DNA of 59,963 nucleotides from assembly GCA_003141675.1 (NCBI GenBank), contig PLND01000051.1:8374-68336 (forward strand). The letters run 5' to 3'. Under the pieces are notes generated by a model. It made no database searches. It had not been told where the DNA came from and was given only the letters and a program-made list of their open reading frames with translations. Shown in pieces: positions 33,176 through 47,318 of the stretch (its first letter is position 1; each line of letters begins with the position of its first letter). A program made the translations under genes and the position numbers. The DNA is from Anaerolineae bacterium (GTDB lineage: Bacteria > Chloroflexota > Anaerolineae > Anaerolineales > RBG-16-64-43).

Positions 33176-34087
33176 ATGAAAATTGGCGTTTTGATGACCC
33201 GCTTGCGCATCGAGGAGAAGTGGCTGTTCGAGGCGCTCGAAAAACGCGGAATGGCCTACGAAAAGATCGACGATCGCGAGGTGCAGTTCAATCTGGATCA
33301 TCCCGGTGAATGGGATTCCTATTCGGTCGTCCTCGAGCGCAGCCTTTCCTACGGCCGCGGTTTGTACGCCTGCAAGATCCTGAACGGCTGGGGAATCCCG
33401 ACGGTAAACACCTCGGCCGTAGAGGACACCTGCGGAGATAAATTGTGGACATCCGCAGCGCTGAAGTTTGCGGGGGTTCCGCAGCCGGAGGTGAGGGTGG
33501 CCTTCACGCCGGAAAGCGCGTTGGCGGCGATCGAGGCGATGGGCTATCCAGTGGTCCTCAAGCCGGTCATCGGTTCGTGGGGGCGGATGGTCTCGAAGAT
33601 CAACGACCGCGACGCGGCCGAGGCGATCCTCGAACACCGCGAAGTGCTGGGGAACTACCAGCAGAACATCTTCTACATTCAGGAATACATCCAGAAGCCG
33701 GGCCGCGATATCCGCGCGTTCGTCGTCGGTGATAAAACCATCGCCGCCATCTACCGGACTTCGGAACACTGGATCACCAACACGGCCCGCGGCGGGCAGG
33801 GCTCGGCATGCGAGGTGACCCCGGAACTGGATAAGATCTGCGTCGATGCGGCGAGGGCCGTCGGCGGCGGAGTGCTGGCGGTGGACATCCTCGAGGATAA
33901 AAAACGCGGGTTACTGGTCAACGAGGTTAACCATACGATGGAGTTCCACACGTCGGTGCCCGTCACCGGAATCGACATTCCGGGATTCGTCATCGATTAC
34001 ACCATCGAGGTGGGAAAGAAGAAGGATGAATTCCGCGCGCAGTACCACCCGGTTCCGCACGCGTCGATCGTGGAGATATTGCGATGA
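33176..34087 (+). CDS. lysX: LysW-aminoadipate (or glutamate) ligase
   Basis: An ATP-grasp ligase that attaches alpha-aminoadipate, or glutamate in ArgX/bifunctional forms, to the LysW C-terminus. The 303 residues show [60 protein letters not shown] (nucleotide lysine), [19 protein letters not shown] and [23 protein letters not shown], the substrate-recognition and metal segment. ATG 33176 has GGGAGG 9 bases upstream; a TTG three codons earlier is less likely. It overlaps lysY by four bases (ATGA), so the two are translationally coupled. Confidence 0.94.
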   Translation: MKIGVLMTRLRIEEKWLFEALEKRGMAYEKIDDREVQFNLDHPGEWDSYSVVLERSLSYGRGLYACKILNGWGIPTVNTSAVEDTCGDKLWTSAALKFAGVPQPEVRVAFTPESALAAIEAMGYPVVLKPVIGSWGRMVSKINDRDAAEAILEHREVLGNYQQNIFYIQEYIQKPGRDIRAFVVGDKTIAAIYRTSEHWITNTARGGQGSACEVTPELDKICVDAARAVGGGVLAVDILEDKKRGLLVNEVNHTMEFHTSVPVTGIDIPGFVIDYTIEVGKKKDEFRAQYHPVPHASIVEILR

Positions 34088-35127
34088 GCGGCGAAGCGAA
34101 GGTATCCATCGTCGGCGCCTCCGGCTACACCGGCGGAGAGCTGCTGCGGGTGCTGCTGGGCCACCCGCGCGTGGAAGTGATCCAGGCTACGTCGGAGCAT
34201 CACATCGGCGAATACGTTTATTCGATCCATCCGCAACTGCGGAAGCGGACGACGATGCAGTTTGTTTCGCGCCAGACGCTGCAACTGTGTGACGTGCTGT
34301 TCCTCGCGCTTCCCCACGGCGAGGCGCAGAAGGAAATCGATCATTACGCTTCCCTCGCGGGAAAGATCGTCGACCTCTCGGCGGATTTCCGCCTGAAGGA
34401 TCTGGCGCTCTATAAAAAATGGTACGGGCATGACCACGAAGCGCCGGAATGGGTGGAAAAGTTCGTGTACGGTCTGCCGGAATTGCATCGCGCGGAAATG
34501 CGGACGGCTAGTTACATCAGCGGGGTGGGGTGTAACGCCACGGCGGCCAACCTGGCGCTTACTCCCCTAGTGAAAAACGGCCTGGTGGATACTTCCAAGC
34601 CCGTGATCGTCGAGGTGAAGGTCGGCTCTTCCGAGGCCGGCGCCAGTCCGAACCCCGGCTCGCACCATCCGGAACGGGCGGGAGTGATCCGCACCTACGC
34701 GCCGTCCGGGCATCGGCATACCGCCGAGGTGATCCAGGAAACGGGATTGACCGACGTGCATCTGACGATCACCTCCGTCGACCTGGTGCGCGGAGCGCTC
34801 GCCGCGGTCCACTCTTTTGCCAAACCCGGCGTGACCGAAAAAGATTTATGGCGGGCCTTCCGCGCCTTTGCCAAAGAAGAGCCGTTCATTCGCATCGTGA
34901 AAGAAAAGACCGGCGTGCACCGCGTACCGGACCCGAAAATTCTGGCCGGCAGCAATTACGCCGACGTGGGGTTCGAGCTCGACCCGGAAACGGGGCGGAT
35001 CGTGGCCATGGCGGCGATCGATAATTTAATGAAGGGCGCCTCCGGCTCGGCCATTCAGTCGATGAACGTAATGCTCGGATGGGAAGAAACCACCGGGCTG
35101 GAGTTCGGCGGATTGCATCCGATTTAG
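34084..35127 (+). CDS. lysY: LysW-aminoadipate semialdehyde dehydrogenase
   Basis: Reduces the LysW-bound aminoadipyl (or glutamyl) phosphate to the semialdehyde with NADPH. This 347-residue ArgC-like protein has the nucleotide site [35 protein letters not shown], the catalytic Cys in [13 protein letters not shown], and [13 protein letters not shown]. ArgC homologues in the LysW pathway carry this same NPGSHHPER region. Starts on the ATGA overlap with lysX. A palindromic repeat lies between it and lysZ, which is unusual inside such a compact operon. Confidence 0.93.
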   Translation: MSGEAKVSIVGASGYTGGELLRVLLGHPRVEVIQATSEHHIGEYVYSIHPQLRKRTTMQFVSRQTLQLCDVLFLALPHGEAQKEIDHYASLAGKIVDLSADFRLKDLALYKKWYGHDHEAPEWVEKFVYGLPELHRAEMRTASYISGVGCNATAANLALTPLVKNGLVDTSKPVIVEVKVGSSEAGASPNPGSHHPERAGVIRTYAPSGHRHTAEVIQETGLTDVHLTITSVDLVRGALAAVHSFAKPGVTEKDLWRAFRAFAKEEPFIRIVKEKTGVHRVPDPKILAGSNYADVGFELDPETGRIVAMAAIDNLMKGASGSAIQSMNVMLGWEETTGLEFGGLHPI

Positions 35128-35131
35128 TTTG

Positions 35132-35234
35132 ATTACCTAACCCCTCTCCCCGCCCCTCAGTACCTTCGGGGCACCCCTCCCCCCTTCCCATTATGGGAAG
35201 GGGGGAGGGGACGGAGGATGGGAGGTTAGGTTGG
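35132..35234. repeat. GC-rich palindromic intergenic repeat, copy 2
   Basis: Begins CCTAACCCCTCTCCCCGCCC and ends GGGAGGTTAGGT. Its core is a long hairpin CCCCTCCCCCCTTCCCAT/ATGGGAAGGGGGGAGGGG with no T tract. The ends CCTAACC and GGTTAGG are inverted repeats, giving a MITE-like outline. Confidence 0.7.
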
Positions 35235-35251
35235 TGAAAAGGAAATCATTC

Positions 35252-36055
35252 ATGCTTGTCGTAAAAATCGGCGGCGCGGCCGGAAACAACATGGATACCG
35301 TGTGCGAGGATATTGCCGCGCTGATAAAGCAGGGGCAGAAGGTAATCCTTGTGCATGGCGGTTCCGACGAGACCAACGCCGTATCGGAAAAGCTCGGTCA
35401 TCCGCCGAAGTTCGTCACATCCCCTTCGGGATTTTCCTCGCGCTACACCGACCGCGAGACGCTGGAAATTTTCGCCATGGTCACTTCCGGCAAGATCAAC
35501 ACTCTATTGGTTGAACGGTTGCAGAAGCTCGGCGTAAACGCCTTCGGACTTTCCGGAGTCGACGGCCGGCTCCTGGAAGCCAAGCGCAAGGAGGCGGTGC
35601 GCGCCGTGGAAAACGGGCGGGTGCGCATGCTGCACGACGATCACACCGGGACGATCCAGACGGTAAACGCGGCGTTGCTGCAAACGCTGATGGACGCCGG
35701 ACTGACCCCGGTCGTCGCGCCCCTGGCAATTTCCCCGGAAGGAGTGGCGCTGAATGTGGACGCGGACCGCGCGGCGGCGATGATCGCCGGCGCGCTCAAA
35801 GCCGAAAGTCTGGTTATCCTCACCAACGTTCCCGGATTGATGCGCCACTTCCCCGACGAGAGCACGCTGATGCCGAACATCGAACGCGCCAAGCTCGGGG
35901 AGGCGCTGAAGTTCGCCGAGGGCCGGATGAAGAAGAAAGTGCTCGGTGCCAGCGAGGCGATCGATCAAGGAGTGCAGCGCGTGATCTTCGCCGACAGCCG
36001 GGTGCACTTTCCGGTGAGTTCCGCGCTTTCGGGGAAAGGAACGGTCATCGCGTGA
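35252..36055 (+). CDS. lysZ: LysW-aminoadipate kinase
   Basis: Phosphorylates the delta-carboxyl of LysW-bound aminoadipate (or gamma-carboxyl of glutamate). The 267-residue amino-acid kinase fold shows [11 protein letters not shown] (phosphate loop), [40 protein letters not shown] and [15 protein letters not shown] 35252 with AAAGGAA upstream gives the usual LysZ start MLVVKIGG; the TTG-started extension from 35231 is rejected. The GTGA at its end overlaps the carA start. Confidence 0.93.
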   Translation: MLVVKIGGAAGNNMDTVCEDIAALIKQGQKVILVHGGSDETNAVSEKLGHPPKFVTSPSGFSSRYTDRETLEIFAMVTSGKINTLLVERLQKLGVNAFGLSGVDGRLLEAKRKEAVRAVENGRVRMLHDDHTGTIQTVNAALLQTLMDAGLTPVVAPLAISPEGVALNVDADRAAAMIAGALKAESLVILTNVPGLMRHFPDESTLMPNIERAKLGEALKFAEGRMKKKVLGASEAIDQGVQRVIFADSRVHFPVSSALSGKGTVIA

Positions 36056-37182
36056 GCCAGGGAACGCTCGTCCTCGAAGATGGAACCATTCTTTCGGGAA
36101 CGGGTTTCGGCGCGGAAACCGACACCGTCTTCGAACTGGTGTTCAACACCAGCATGACCGGCTATCAGGAAATCCTCTCCGATCCCTCGTACCGGGGCCA
36201 GGGAGTGTTATTCACCTGTCCGCATATCGGCAACGTGGGCGTCAACCGCGAGGATTATGAATCCGAACGTCCGCAGATTTCCGCGGCGGTGGTGCGCGCG
36301 CTCAGCCCGGTCGTCTCCAACTGGCGCGCCGAGCAGCCGCTCGCGGATTGGTTGGCCGAGCACGACATCCCCGGGATCAGCGACGTGGATACGCGCTTCC
36401 TCACCCGCCGGTTACGCGATGGCGGGACTCAGAAGGCGGCGCTCTCCACGCAGGGGACCGATGCCGCCAAGCTTTTGGAGATGGCGCGAGCCTGGCCCGG
36501 GTTGGACGGGCGCGACACGGTCGGCGAAGTGGCCTGCTCGCGGAGCTACTCCTGGGAGGGCGATCCGGGCAGCCGCTGGGTGAAACGCAATCCCGGCGGT
36601 GCCATGAAGGGTAAGCACATCATCGCCTACGATTTCGGCATCAAGCGCAACATCCTGCGCCATCTGAGCGCCGAGGGCGCCAAGGTGACCGTGTTGCCGG
36701 CGTATGCACCCGCAAGCGAAGCCTTTGCTCTGAAGCCGGACGGCATTTTCCTTTCCAACGGGCCCGGTGATCCGCGCGGCCTGCCGAAAATCGTCGCTAC
36801 GGTGCGCGCGATCCTCGAGTGCGGCATTCCCACGCTCGGCATCTGCCTCGGGCACCAGTTGGTCGGTCTTGCGCTCGGAGGACGGATCACCAAGCTTAAA
36901 TTCGGTCATCACGGCGGGAACCATCCTGTGCGCGACGAGGAAAACGGCGCGGTATGGATCACCGCGCAAAACCATAATTACGTCGTTGAGAGCGACAGCC
37001 TGCCGAAGGGCGAAGCGGAAGTCACGCTGCTTTCGCTCAACGACGGTTCGGTGGAAGGGTTGCGGTTGAACAAGCGGCCGGTGTTCTGCGTGCAGTTCCA
37101 TCCGGAGGCGTCGCCCGGGCCGCACGACGCGCAGGGCGTATTCGCGCAATTCTTCACGCTCATCCAGAAGGGCGGTGGATGA
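36052..37182 (+). CDS. carA: Carbamoyl-phosphate synthase small subunit (glutaminase)
   Basis: Hydrolyses glutamine and passes ammonia to CarB. The 376 residues comprise the CarA N-terminal domain ([38 protein letters not shown]) and a class I glutamine amidotransferase with oxyanion/nucleophile [16 protein letters not shown] (Cys near 264) and [14 protein letters not shown] (His, Glu). Complete. GTG start in the GTGA overlap with lysZ. Position inside the LysW cluster links carbamoyl phosphate supply to arginine, though the product also feeds pyrB. Confidence 0.95.
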   Translation: MSQGTLVLEDGTILSGTGFGAETDTVFELVFNTSMTGYQEILSDPSYRGQGVLFTCPHIGNVGVNREDYESERPQISAAVVRALSPVVSNWRAEQPLADWLAEHDIPGISDVDTRFLTRRLRDGGTQKAALSTQGTDAAKLLEMARAWPGLDGRDTVGEVACSRSYSWEGDPGSRWVKRNPGGAMKGKHIIAYDFGIKRNILRHLSAEGAKVTVLPAYAPASEAFALKPDGIFLSNGPGDPRGLPKIVATVRAILECGIPTLGICLGHQLVGLALGGRITKLKFGHHGGNHPVRDEENGAVWITAQNHNYVVESDSLPKGEAEVTLLSLNDGSVEGLRLNKRPVFCVQFHPEASPGPHDAQGVFAQFFTLIQKGGG

Positions 37183-37183
37183 C

Positions 37184-40439
<3,256 letters not shown>

Positions 40440-40441
<2 letters not shown>

Positions 40442-40546
40442 CCCTCTCTCCCCGCCCCTCTCCCCCTTCCCTTAAGGGAAGGGGGAGAGGGTGGCCGGAG
40501 CCTCGGTGGTTTTCCGAGGCGAAGGCCGGGAGAGGAGGTTAGGTCA
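40440..40546. repeat. GC-rich palindromic intergenic repeat, copy 3
   Basis: Starts CCTAACCCTCTCTCCCCGCC, contains CCCCCTTCCCTTAAGGGAAG and ends GAGGAGGTTAGGTCAG. It has the same ends and TTAA-centred palindrome as copies 1 and 2. It separates carB from lysJ and begins at the carB stop codon. Confidence 0.7.
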
Positions 40547-40560
40547 GTAGCGAGGACCGT

Positions 40561-41742
40561 ATGACCAATACCATCGAACTCGAAAACAAATACACTTCGG
40601 GCCTGATCGTCAAACGGCCGATCGTGCTGACGCGCGGGCAGGGGGCGTTGGTCTGGGATGAGAACGGCCGCGAATATATCGACTGTGTGTGCGGCCAGGG
40701 CTCGGGAAATCTCGGTCATTGTCACCCGGCGGTGGTCAAGGCGATCACCGAGCAGGCGCAAACCCTGATGATCTGCACCGAGATGTTCTACTTCGCCAAA
40801 CGCGCCGAACTGCAGGCGCGGTTGGTGGAAGCCGCCGGCGGCGGGATCAACCGCGTTTTCCTGTGCAACTCCGGAACCGAGGCGGTGGAGGGCGCGCTGA
40901 AACTCGCCCGCTATTCCACCGGCCGGACGGATTTCGTCGCCGCCATGCGCGGCTTTCACGGCCGGACGATGGGTGCGCTGTCCGCCACTTGGAATAAAAA
41001 GTACCGCGAGCCGTTTCTACCGCTGGTGCCCGGTTTTCACCACGTAGCCTACAACAATCTCGAGGCGCTGCGCGCGGCGGTTAATGAGACGACCGCCGGG
41101 GTGATCCTCGAGGTGGTGCAAGCCGAGGGCGGTGTATATCTGGGCACGCCGGAGTTTCTCCGCGGCGCGCAGGATGTCTGCCGGGAGAAGGGCGCGCTGC
41201 TTATTTTCGACGAGGTGCAAACCGGGTTCGGCCGGACGGGGAAGATGTTTGCCTACCAGCATTACGGCCTGCAACCCGATTTCGTCGCGCTGGCCAAATC
41301 GATCGGCGGCGGGATCCCGATGGGCGCGATCCTCATCGGCGAGCGCGTCCGGACGCTCGAGCCTGCCATCCACGCGAACACCTTCGGCGGAAACCCACTA
41401 ACCAGCGCCGCGGCGGTGGCGGCCATGGACGTTTACGAAGAGGAGAAAATCCCCGAAAAGGCCGCCGAGCTCGGGAAGTACCTGATGGCGAAACTCCAGG
41501 CGCTTTCCTCGCCGCTCATCCGCGAAGTGCGGGGGCTGGGGCTGATTGCGGGAATCGAAATCAAACACAAGGTGGCGCCCTACATCGCCGCGCTGGCCGA
41601 GCACGGGGTGCTTGCTCTGCCCGCCGGGATCAACGTAATCCGGCTGCTTCCCCCGCTGGTGATTACTCCCGCGCAGCTTGACCGCGTAGTGGAACAGCTT
41701 TCGATCGTGCTCGCCAAACCGATTGTTGAGGAGGAGGCCTAG
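40561..41742 (+). CDS. lysJ: LysW-aminoadipate semialdehyde aminotransferase
   Basis: A class III pyridoxal-phosphate aminotransferase converting the LysW-bound semialdehyde to LysW-lysine (or ornithine) with glutamate as donor. In 393 residues: [68 protein letters not shown] and the PLP Lys in [16 protein letters not shown], then [15 protein letters not shown]. Sequence alone does not separate LysJ from ArgD or 4-aminobutyrate aminotransferase; the LysW cluster decides. The homocitrate synthase gene begins 4 bases after its stop. Confidence 0.88.
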   Translation: MTNTIELENKYTSGLIVKRPIVLTRGQGALVWDENGREYIDCVCGQGSGNLGHCHPAVVKAITEQAQTLMICTEMFYFAKRAELQARLVEAAGGGINRVFLCNSGTEAVEGALKLARYSTGRTDFVAAMRGFHGRTMGALSATWNKKYREPFLPLVPGFHHVAYNNLEALRAAVNETTAGVILEVVQAEGGVYLGTPEFLRGAQDVCREKGALLIFDEVQTGFGRTGKMFAYQHYGLQPDFVALAKSIGGGIPMGAILIGERVRTLEPAIHANTFGGNPLTSAAAVAAMDVYEEEKIPEKAAELGKYLMAKLQALSSPLIREVRGLGLIAGIEIKHKVAPYIAALAEHGVLALPAGINVIRLLPPLVITPAQLDRVVEQLSIVLAKPIVEEEA

Positions 41743-41746
41743 CCTC

Positions 41747-43051
41747 ATGAACGCCGCGGAAAATCCAGACCGTTACCATCAATACCGCCCCCGTCCGCTC
41801 GAGGTGATCGACACCACGCTGCGCGAGGGCCAGCAGACTTCGCTCCTGCACGACCATCATAAATACTTCTTCACCGAACGCGACAAACTCGAATTGGTCC
41901 GCGCGCTGATCCTTTACGGGGTGAAGTTTATCGAGATGTTTTCGCCCAACGTCAGCCCGCAGGAACGGGAGGACCTGAAGGCGATCCAGCAGACGCGCGA
42001 CGAACTGGTTATCCAGAAGGGATACACGTTCCTCCTGGCGCATGTGCGCTGCCATCCGGCGGATGTCGAGGCGGCGATTCACGCCGGGTTCGACGGGTTG
42101 AATATTTACATCGGCACGTCGCCGCAATCCCGCACATACAACACCGGCAAGGATCTGGTGGATATCACCCGCTCGGCGCGCACGTTGCTGGAGGATCTGC
42201 GCCGAAACCATCCCAACCTGATCCTGCGCTTCAGCGGCGAGGATACATTTCGCACGCGGATGGAGGATCAATTTCAGGTGTACGACCAAGTGGCGCCGCT
42301 GGTGGACCGGCTCGGGCTGCCCGACACTGTCGGGGTTGCTGTGCCGGCCACCGTCCGTGAGCGCATCCGCGCTCTGCGCGAGCGCTATCCCGTCACCGAA
42401 TTCGAAGTCCACTTCCACGATGACCGTGGGTTCGCGTTGCCCAACACGCTGGAAGCGATCCGCGAAGGGGTGCGTTACGTCAACACCACGCTCTTGGGGA
42501 TCGGTGAGCGGTCGGGCATTACTTCGATGACCGCGCTGATGTTCAACCTCTATCTCGATCAGAAATACGATCTGCTCGAAGGTTACCACCTGCGCGGTTC
42601 CTATCCAATCAACGTCTTGGCGGCCGACAAGCTGCGCATGCTGGTTCCTCCCAAGGAACCTATTTCCCTTACCAACCGGACACATACCGCCGGAGTACAC
42701 CAAGGAGCGATCCTGAACGACGCAGCCACATACGAAGCCCATCCGCTGGACGTGTTTGGGGTAAGCGAAAGGGACATCCTGCTCGGACCGCTCTCCGGTT
42801 GGAACACCATCCACTACTTCCTCAAGGAAATCCATTACTTCCGACTGGACGAGGCCACATCCCGCGATATTACCGCGCGGTTCAAGGAACGGGTTTACCA
42901 GATCGACGCCGATCAATCGCCAGCGGAGCTGCTGCTGAGCATCGCCACTGAGGAATACCGGCTGCCCAAACTCCTGCTGCCGGAATCGGCGCGCAAGCAG
43001 ATCGTCCAACGGCTTGACGAGGAAGCGCCTCCCAAGGAGCAGGTGAAGTGA
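41747..43051 (+). CDS. lysS: Homocitrate synthase-like enzyme
   Basis: Condenses 2-oxoglutarate and acetyl-CoA to homocitrate, the entry step of the aminoadipate route. This 434-residue HMGL-like TIM barrel has [29 protein letters not shown], the metal His pair in VHFHDDRG, and [19 protein letters not shown] in the C-terminal lid. [12 protein letters not shown] and GVHQGA differ from the usual HxHND and GxHxxA wording of Thermus enzymes, so a related Claisen-type synthase is possible; neighbours strongly favour homocitrate. GGAGGAGG precedes ATG 41747. Overlaps the homoaconitase gene by GTGA. Confidence 0.83.
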   Translation: MNAAENPDRYHQYRPRPLEVIDTTLREGQQTSLLHDHHKYFFTERDKLELVRALILYGVKFIEMFSPNVSPQEREDLKAIQQTRDELVIQKGYTFLLAHVRCHPADVEAAIHAGFDGLNIYIGTSPQSRTYNTGKDLVDITRSARTLLEDLRRNHPNLILRFSGEDTFRTRMEDQFQVYDQVAPLVDRLGLPDTVGVAVPATVRERIRALRERYPVTEFEVHFHDDRGFALPNTLEAIREGVRYVNTTLLGIGERSGITSMTALMFNLYLDQKYDLLEGYHLRGSYPINVLAADKLRMLVPPKEPISLTNRTHTAGVHQGAILNDAATYEAHPLDVFGVSERDILLGPLSGWNTIHYFLKEIHYFRLDEATSRDITARFKERVYQIDADQSPAELLLSIATEEYRLPKLLLPESARKQIVQRLDEEAPPKEQVK

Positions 43052-44949
43052 ACTCAGCGCGGACATTCGCCGAAAAGGCGCTGGCCCGCGCGGCGGGTGA
43101 ACCGGATGCCCGCGCCGGACAGATCCTGACGGTCCGCCCGCAGCGGATTCTCTCCCACGACAACACCGCCGCCATCGCCCAGATCTTCCGGTGCGAGCTG
43201 GGCGCGGAAAAAGTGCAGGACCCCTCGCGGTTGATCGTCGTCCTGGACCACGCTTCTCCCCCGCCGACCGCAAAGCACGCGCAAAACCATGCCGAAGCGC
43301 GGGCCTTCGTCCGCGACCAGTCCATCCGCGATTTTTTCGACATCGGACGCGGGATCTGCCACCAGGTGGTCGGGGAGGAGGCGTTGCTGCTACCGGGCCA
43401 ACTCATCCTTGGCGCGGATTCACACTCTACGCACCATGGCTGGATGGGCGCCTTCGGGGCCGGTGTGGGACGCAGCGAGGTGGCTGCGCTCTGGGCCACC
43501 GGCTCGCTCTGGCTGCGGGTGCCGCAAAGCGTGCGCATCACGCTCATCGGCTCCCTCCGGCCGGGCGTGACCAGCAAGGACCTGTGCCTGGCGCTGATCG
43601 GCGAACTCGGCGCCGACGGCGGGTTGTATCTCTCGGTTGAATTCGGCGGACCGGGCCTGCGGACGCTGTCGCTCGAGAGCCGGATGGTGATCCCTAACGT
43701 GATGGCCGAGTTCGGCGTGAAGAATGCGTTTCTCGCGCCGGACGATTCGGTTTTTGATTATCTCGCTTCGCGTCCGTCGCGACGGGCGAGCCGGAGCGAC
43801 TGTTCCTCCTCGGCGCTGTTTCCCGATCCGGGAGCGGAATATTTGGCGGAATACGAATTGGATCTGGAGGCGGTCGATCCGCTCGTGGCGGCTCCGCACG
43901 AAGTGGATCAGCGGCGGACGCTGACGGAAGCGGCCGGCCGGCCGATCGACATGGCCTTCATCGGTACCTGCACCAACGGGCGCCTGGAGGACTTGCGCGC
44001 CGCGGCGTCCGTCCTGCAGGGTAAGAAAGTGGCGCGCAGCACGCGCTTGCTGGTCAACCCGGCCTCGGTCGAGGTGTACCGCGCGGCGGTGGAGGAGGGG
44101 ATTCTTGGCACGCTGCTGGATGCGGGCGCGGTGATCGGAGTCCCGGGCTGTGGGCCGTGCATGGGGAATCATTTGGGAATTCCCGCCGCTGGAGAGGTCG
44201 TGTTCTCCACTGCGAACCGGAATTTCAAGGGTCGGATGGGCCAGCCGGAATCGGAAATCTATCTGGGATCGCCCGCACTAGTCGCGACGGGCGCGGTGCT
44301 CGGGCGGATTCCATCCCTGGTGGAATATGGTTTTCCCGCGGCGGGCGCGCGCGGTGGATTCCTTACTCTACAACGGGGGGAGGATCTGCGCACGCTGCGC
44401 GCCGGGAATCTTACAAGCTCAGCGGCTCAATCCACGGACGCGGGGAAAACCCGCTATACCGCCGACGGGAAGGCTTGGGTGTACGGCGACAATGTGAATA
44501 CCGACCAGATCTTCCCGGGAAAATATACGTATACGTTGCGGGCGCCGGAGGAAATCGCGGCGCATGCCCTGGAGGACCTCGATCCGGAATTCGCGCGCAC
44601 GTCCGAACCCGGCGACGTGATCCTTGCCGGTCGCAACATGGGTTGCGGCTCTTCCCGCGAACAGGCGGTGACTTGCCTCACCCGGCGCGGCGTGCGCGCG
44701 GTCGTGGCCTCTTCCTACGCCCGTATCTTTTACCGCAACGCGATCAACCAGGGTCTCCCGGCGATTGTTTGCCCGGAAGCCGTGGCGGCGGCCCGCAAAG
44801 GCGATCCGGTCAGGGTGAATCTGGAGCGCGGGGAAGTGCTGCTGCCGGCCGGAAGATTCACTTTTTCACCATTCCCGCCGAACGTGCGCGAGCTGCTCGC
44901 GGCGGGTGGATTGATTCCGTTTTTGATTGCCGGGATAAATCGGGATTGA
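43048..44949 (+). CDS. Homoaconitase, large and small subunits fused
   Basis: Isomerises homocitrate to homoisocitrate through a 4Fe-4S cluster. In Thermus this is two proteins (LysT and LysU); here one 633-residue chain. Residues about 1-445 are the large-subunit type with [34 protein letters not shown] and [11 protein letters not shown] supplying the three cluster Cys, then [12 protein letters not shown]. Residues about 470-633 are the swivelling small-subunit type with [18 protein letters not shown] and the substrate loop [12 protein letters not shown]. An Arg/Ser-rich insert lies near 240-255. GTG start in a GTGA overlap with the synthase gene, AAGGAG upstream. No homoisocitrate dehydrogenase follows. 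Confidence 0.88.
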   Translation: MNSARTFAEKALARAAGEPDARAGQILTVRPQRILSHDNTAAIAQIFRCELGAEKVQDPSRLIVVLDHASPPPTAKHAQNHAEARAFVRDQSIRDFFDIGRGICHQVVGEEALLLPGQLILGADSHSTHHGWMGAFGAGVGRSEVAALWATGSLWLRVPQSVRITLIGSLRPGVTSKDLCLALIGELGADGGLYLSVEFGGPGLRTLSLESRMVIPNVMAEFGVKNAFLAPDDSVFDYLASRPSRRASRSDCSSSALFPDPGAEYLAEYELDLEAVDPLVAAPHEVDQRRTLTEAAGRPIDMAFIGTCTNGRLEDLRAAASVLQGKKVARSTRLLVNPASVEVYRAAVEEGILGTLLDAGAVIGVPGCGPCMGNHLGIPAAGEVVFSTANRNFKGRMGQPESEIYLGSPALVATGAVLGRIPSLVEYGFPAAGARGGFLTLQRGEDLRTLRAGNLTSSAAQSTDAGKTRYTADGKAWVYGDNVNTDQIFPGKYTYTLRAPEEIAAHALEDLDPEFARTSEPGDVILAGRNMGCGSSREQAVTCLTRRGVRAVVASSYARIFYRNAINQGLPAIVCPEAVAAARKGDPVRVNLERGEVLLPAGRFTFSPFPPNVRELLAAGGLIPFLIAGINRD

Positions 44950-45031
44950 GATTAATTATCGACTCCTCCCTCAGCCCCTCCTAGCAACGGATACCGGAAA
45001 CGGAGAGTTTTAATCGGAGAATCGCATTGGA

Positions 45032-46090
45032 ATGATGTCGACATATGAAACACTCACGGGGTTGGTCGAACGGTTCAGCCCCACCCATTACGAAGCGGAA
45101 GCGGTCGCTTGGCTGGTCGGGCGCATGCTCAGCCTCGGTTTTGCATCTGCGCGGACCGACGAGGCGGGCAACGCGGTCGGGACGATCGGCGAAGGTCCGA
45201 ACCAGATCGTTCTGCTCGGTCACATCGACACGGTGCCGGGCAAAATCCCCGTCCGCGTGGAAAATGGAATCCTCCACGGCCGTGGGGCGGTGGATGCCAA
45301 AGGTCCGCTGGCTGCGTTTGTGGATGCGGCCGCGCAAACCGGCTTGGTCCCCGGTTGGCAGATTGTCGTGATCGGAGCGGTCGATGAGGAGGGTGATTCC
45401 GCCGGTGCCTGGCATGCCGCCGCGCGCTATCACCCGCGCTATGCGATCATCGGCGAGCCGAGCGGATGGAACCGAATCGCGCTGGGTTATCGGGGCATTG
45501 TGCGGTTCCGATTCCAAGCGCGGCAAACGATCGGACACTCGGCTGCGGGGCGGGACAGCGTTTGCGAGATGGCCGTGGATTTTTGGAACCGGCTGGTGGA
45601 ATTTTGCGCGCGGGAAAATCGGGCCGCCGAGCGGAAGTTCGATCAACTGACCCCGGTGTTGCAGGAGATGCACTCCGCCGGCGACGGATTTGTCGAGAAG
45701 GGCGAAATGTCCGGGAATGTGCGCCTGCCGCAGCGGATTGCTCCGGAGCGGATAAAGGATGTGCTGCGGGAAGCGGCTGCGGGTATCGGGACGGTGGAAA
45801 CCGAAGGCATCCCGCTGAACGCCTTCCGGGTGGAAAAAAGCACACCGGTCGTCGGGTCCCTGCTTTCAGGCATCCGATCGCTCGGTGGGGATCCATCGTT
45901 CAGCCTGAAACTGGGGACGTCCGATCTCAGCATCGTCGGTCCGGCATGGAACTGCCCCATGGCGGTTTACGGACCGGGCGATTCCACGTTCGATCACACG
46001 CCGGGGGAATGCATCTCACTGGAAGAATACGGGAAGGCTGCCGCCGTGCTGGTTGGCGTGTTGAAACGGCTGACCGCTGCGGTTCGATAG
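45032..46090 (+). CDS. lysK: LysW-lysine (LysW-ornithine) hydrolase
   Basis: Releases free lysine (or ornithine) from the LysW carrier. The 352-residue M20 metallopeptidase-type protein has VLLGHIDTVPGKIPV (metal His/Asp), GRGAVDAKGPLAAF (bridging Asp), GAVDEEGDSAGA (catalytic and metal Glu), GEPSGWNRIALGYRG and, near the end, GDSTFDHTPGECISLEEY with the last metal His. ATG 45032 or 45035 both fit; a weak GGAG lies upstream. It is the last gene of the lysine cluster, 82 bases after homoaconitase. Confidence 0.9.
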   Translation: MMSTYETLTGLVERFSPTHYEAEAVAWLVGRMLSLGFASARTDEAGNAVGTIGEGPNQIVLLGHIDTVPGKIPVRVENGILHGRGAVDAKGPLAAFVDAAAQTGLVPGWQIVVIGAVDEEGDSAGAWHAAARYHPRYAIIGEPSGWNRIALGYRGIVRFRFQARQTIGHSAAGRDSVCEMAVDFWNRLVEFCARENRAAERKFDQLTPVLQEMHSAGDGFVEKGEMSGNVRLPQRIAPERIKDVLREAAAGIGTVETEGIPLNAFRVEKSTPVVGSLLSGIRSLGGDPSFSLKLGTSDLSIVGPAWNCPMAVYGPGDSTFDHTPGECISLEEYGKAAAVLVGVLKRLTAAVR

Positions 46091-46143
46091 ACACCGGAAA
46101 CGCGCTCCCTGCGCTGCGGGTATAATTTCGACGGGAGATACCA

Positions 46144-47304
46144 ATGGCCGGAGAAGATCTGAAAAATCGCGTCGACTGGTTGGATGAAGAGCGGCGGAAA
46201 GACAAGGCGCAGCTGGCCAAGCTGGAAGAACGCCTGGCCGGTATGACCGCCGCATCGGAATCGCACGGCAAACAGTTGCAGGAACTGGGGGCGCAACTGG
46301 CGAAGGTCGGCGCACGGGTGCAATTGCAGAAAGTGGACGAACTCCTGTCGAAGAATCGCGAGGAGACCGGACGCGCGCTGGAAGCGATGGAAAAAAGGCG
46401 TCTGGAGCTGGAGGACCAGGTTTCCAAATCCCGGATTCTGGAAAAAGACCGCGTCGAAAAGACGATGGGAGAGTTTAAAAAGCAGATGGATACGCTGGCC
46501 GACATGCGCGAAATGATGGAAGCGCGCAAAGCCGAGCAGGCCCGCCAGGCTGTTCTTCTTCAGGAAATGCGCAAGACCCTGGACGCGATCCAAAAGCGCG
46601 ACGAAGAGCGCACGCGCATTGTCGCCACGGTCGAGGAAGGACGGCGGCAGGATATCCGCCGCATGGCCGACATCCAGGGCGAACATCAGACCATCCGGCA
46701 GAAAAGCGGCGAAATCGTTTCGAGGTTGGACGCCGTCGAGACTACTTCGACAAGGCTGGACGCCAAACTCCGCGAGGTCACGGCTCAGGAGCTCGAACGT
46801 CGGAATGCGATGGCCATCTGGCAGGAGCAGCAGCAGGCTTCCGCCACCGAGCGCGAACGCCAGTGGAAGATCTGGGAAAAGCAAAGCGCAGAATCGATCG
46901 CCCACATGAACGAATTCCTCGGGCAGATCGACACGTACCGGGAGCTCGAGCGCTCGATGGGCCAGGCGATCAAGGAATTCCACGAGATCGCGGAGCGTTC
47001 AGAACAGAAGCTGAAGGAGATGGCGGAAATTCAGCGCATCCAGGAAGACCGTCTGCGGCAGGATTGGAATGCCTTCCAGGCCGACGACCAGAAGCGGTGG
47101 ACGGCCCAAAACCTCACCTGGGAAGATGAATGGCGCGAACGCGACCGCAAGTTCACCAAGGTGACCGATAGGCTGGCGCGCCTGGAGGAACAGTCCGAGG
47201 AATTCGCGGACGCTCTGCGCTCCACGCAAGAGGGAGACCGGGCCCGTCTGGAAACCTTGGCCAACACCGTCCGCGAGTGGCTGGCGCGGATCGCCCCGAA
47301 GTAA
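46144..47304 (+). CDS. Long coiled-coil protein of unknown function
   Basis: A 386-residue, highly charged protein that is almost entirely predicted coiled coil, with repeated heptads rich in Glu, Lys, Gln, Arg and Met from residue 1 to about 375. There are no Cys residues, no membrane segment and no signal peptide. Trp residues are placed at wide intervals (WLDEERR, IWQEQQQ, WKIWEKQ, DWNAFQ, WTAQNLTWEDEW). It resembles cytoskeletal or scaffold-type coiled coils, but no family is recognised. It has its own TATAAT at 46121-46126 and a GGGAGA site. selB begins 14 bases after its stop, so both are probably on one mRNA. Confidence 0.7.
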   Translation: MAGEDLKNRVDWLDEERRKDKAQLAKLEERLAGMTAASESHGKQLQELGAQLAKVGARVQLQKVDELLSKNREETGRALEAMEKRRLELEDQVSKSRILEKDRVEKTMGEFKKQMDTLADMREMMEARKAEQARQAVLLQEMRKTLDAIQKRDEERTRIVATVEEGRRQDIRRMADIQGEHQTIRQKSGEIVSRLDAVETTSTRLDAKLREVTAQELERRNAMAIWQEQQQASATERERQWKIWEKQSAESIAHMNEFLGQIDTYRELERSMGQAIKEFHEIAERSEQKLKEMAEIQRIQEDRLRQDWNAFQADDQKRWTAQNLTWEDEWRERDRKFTKVTDRLARLEEQSEEFADALRSTQEGDRARLETLANTVREWLARIAPK

Positions 47305-47318
47305 ATCCCCACCCCCGC

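Noticed and set aside
41663-43273. 536-codon minus-strand ORF over the homocitrate synthase and homoaconitase genes
   Set aside because: Arg/Gln/His-rich low-information translation, typical of antisense frames in GC-rich DNA; the plus-strand genes have full motifs and coupled starts.
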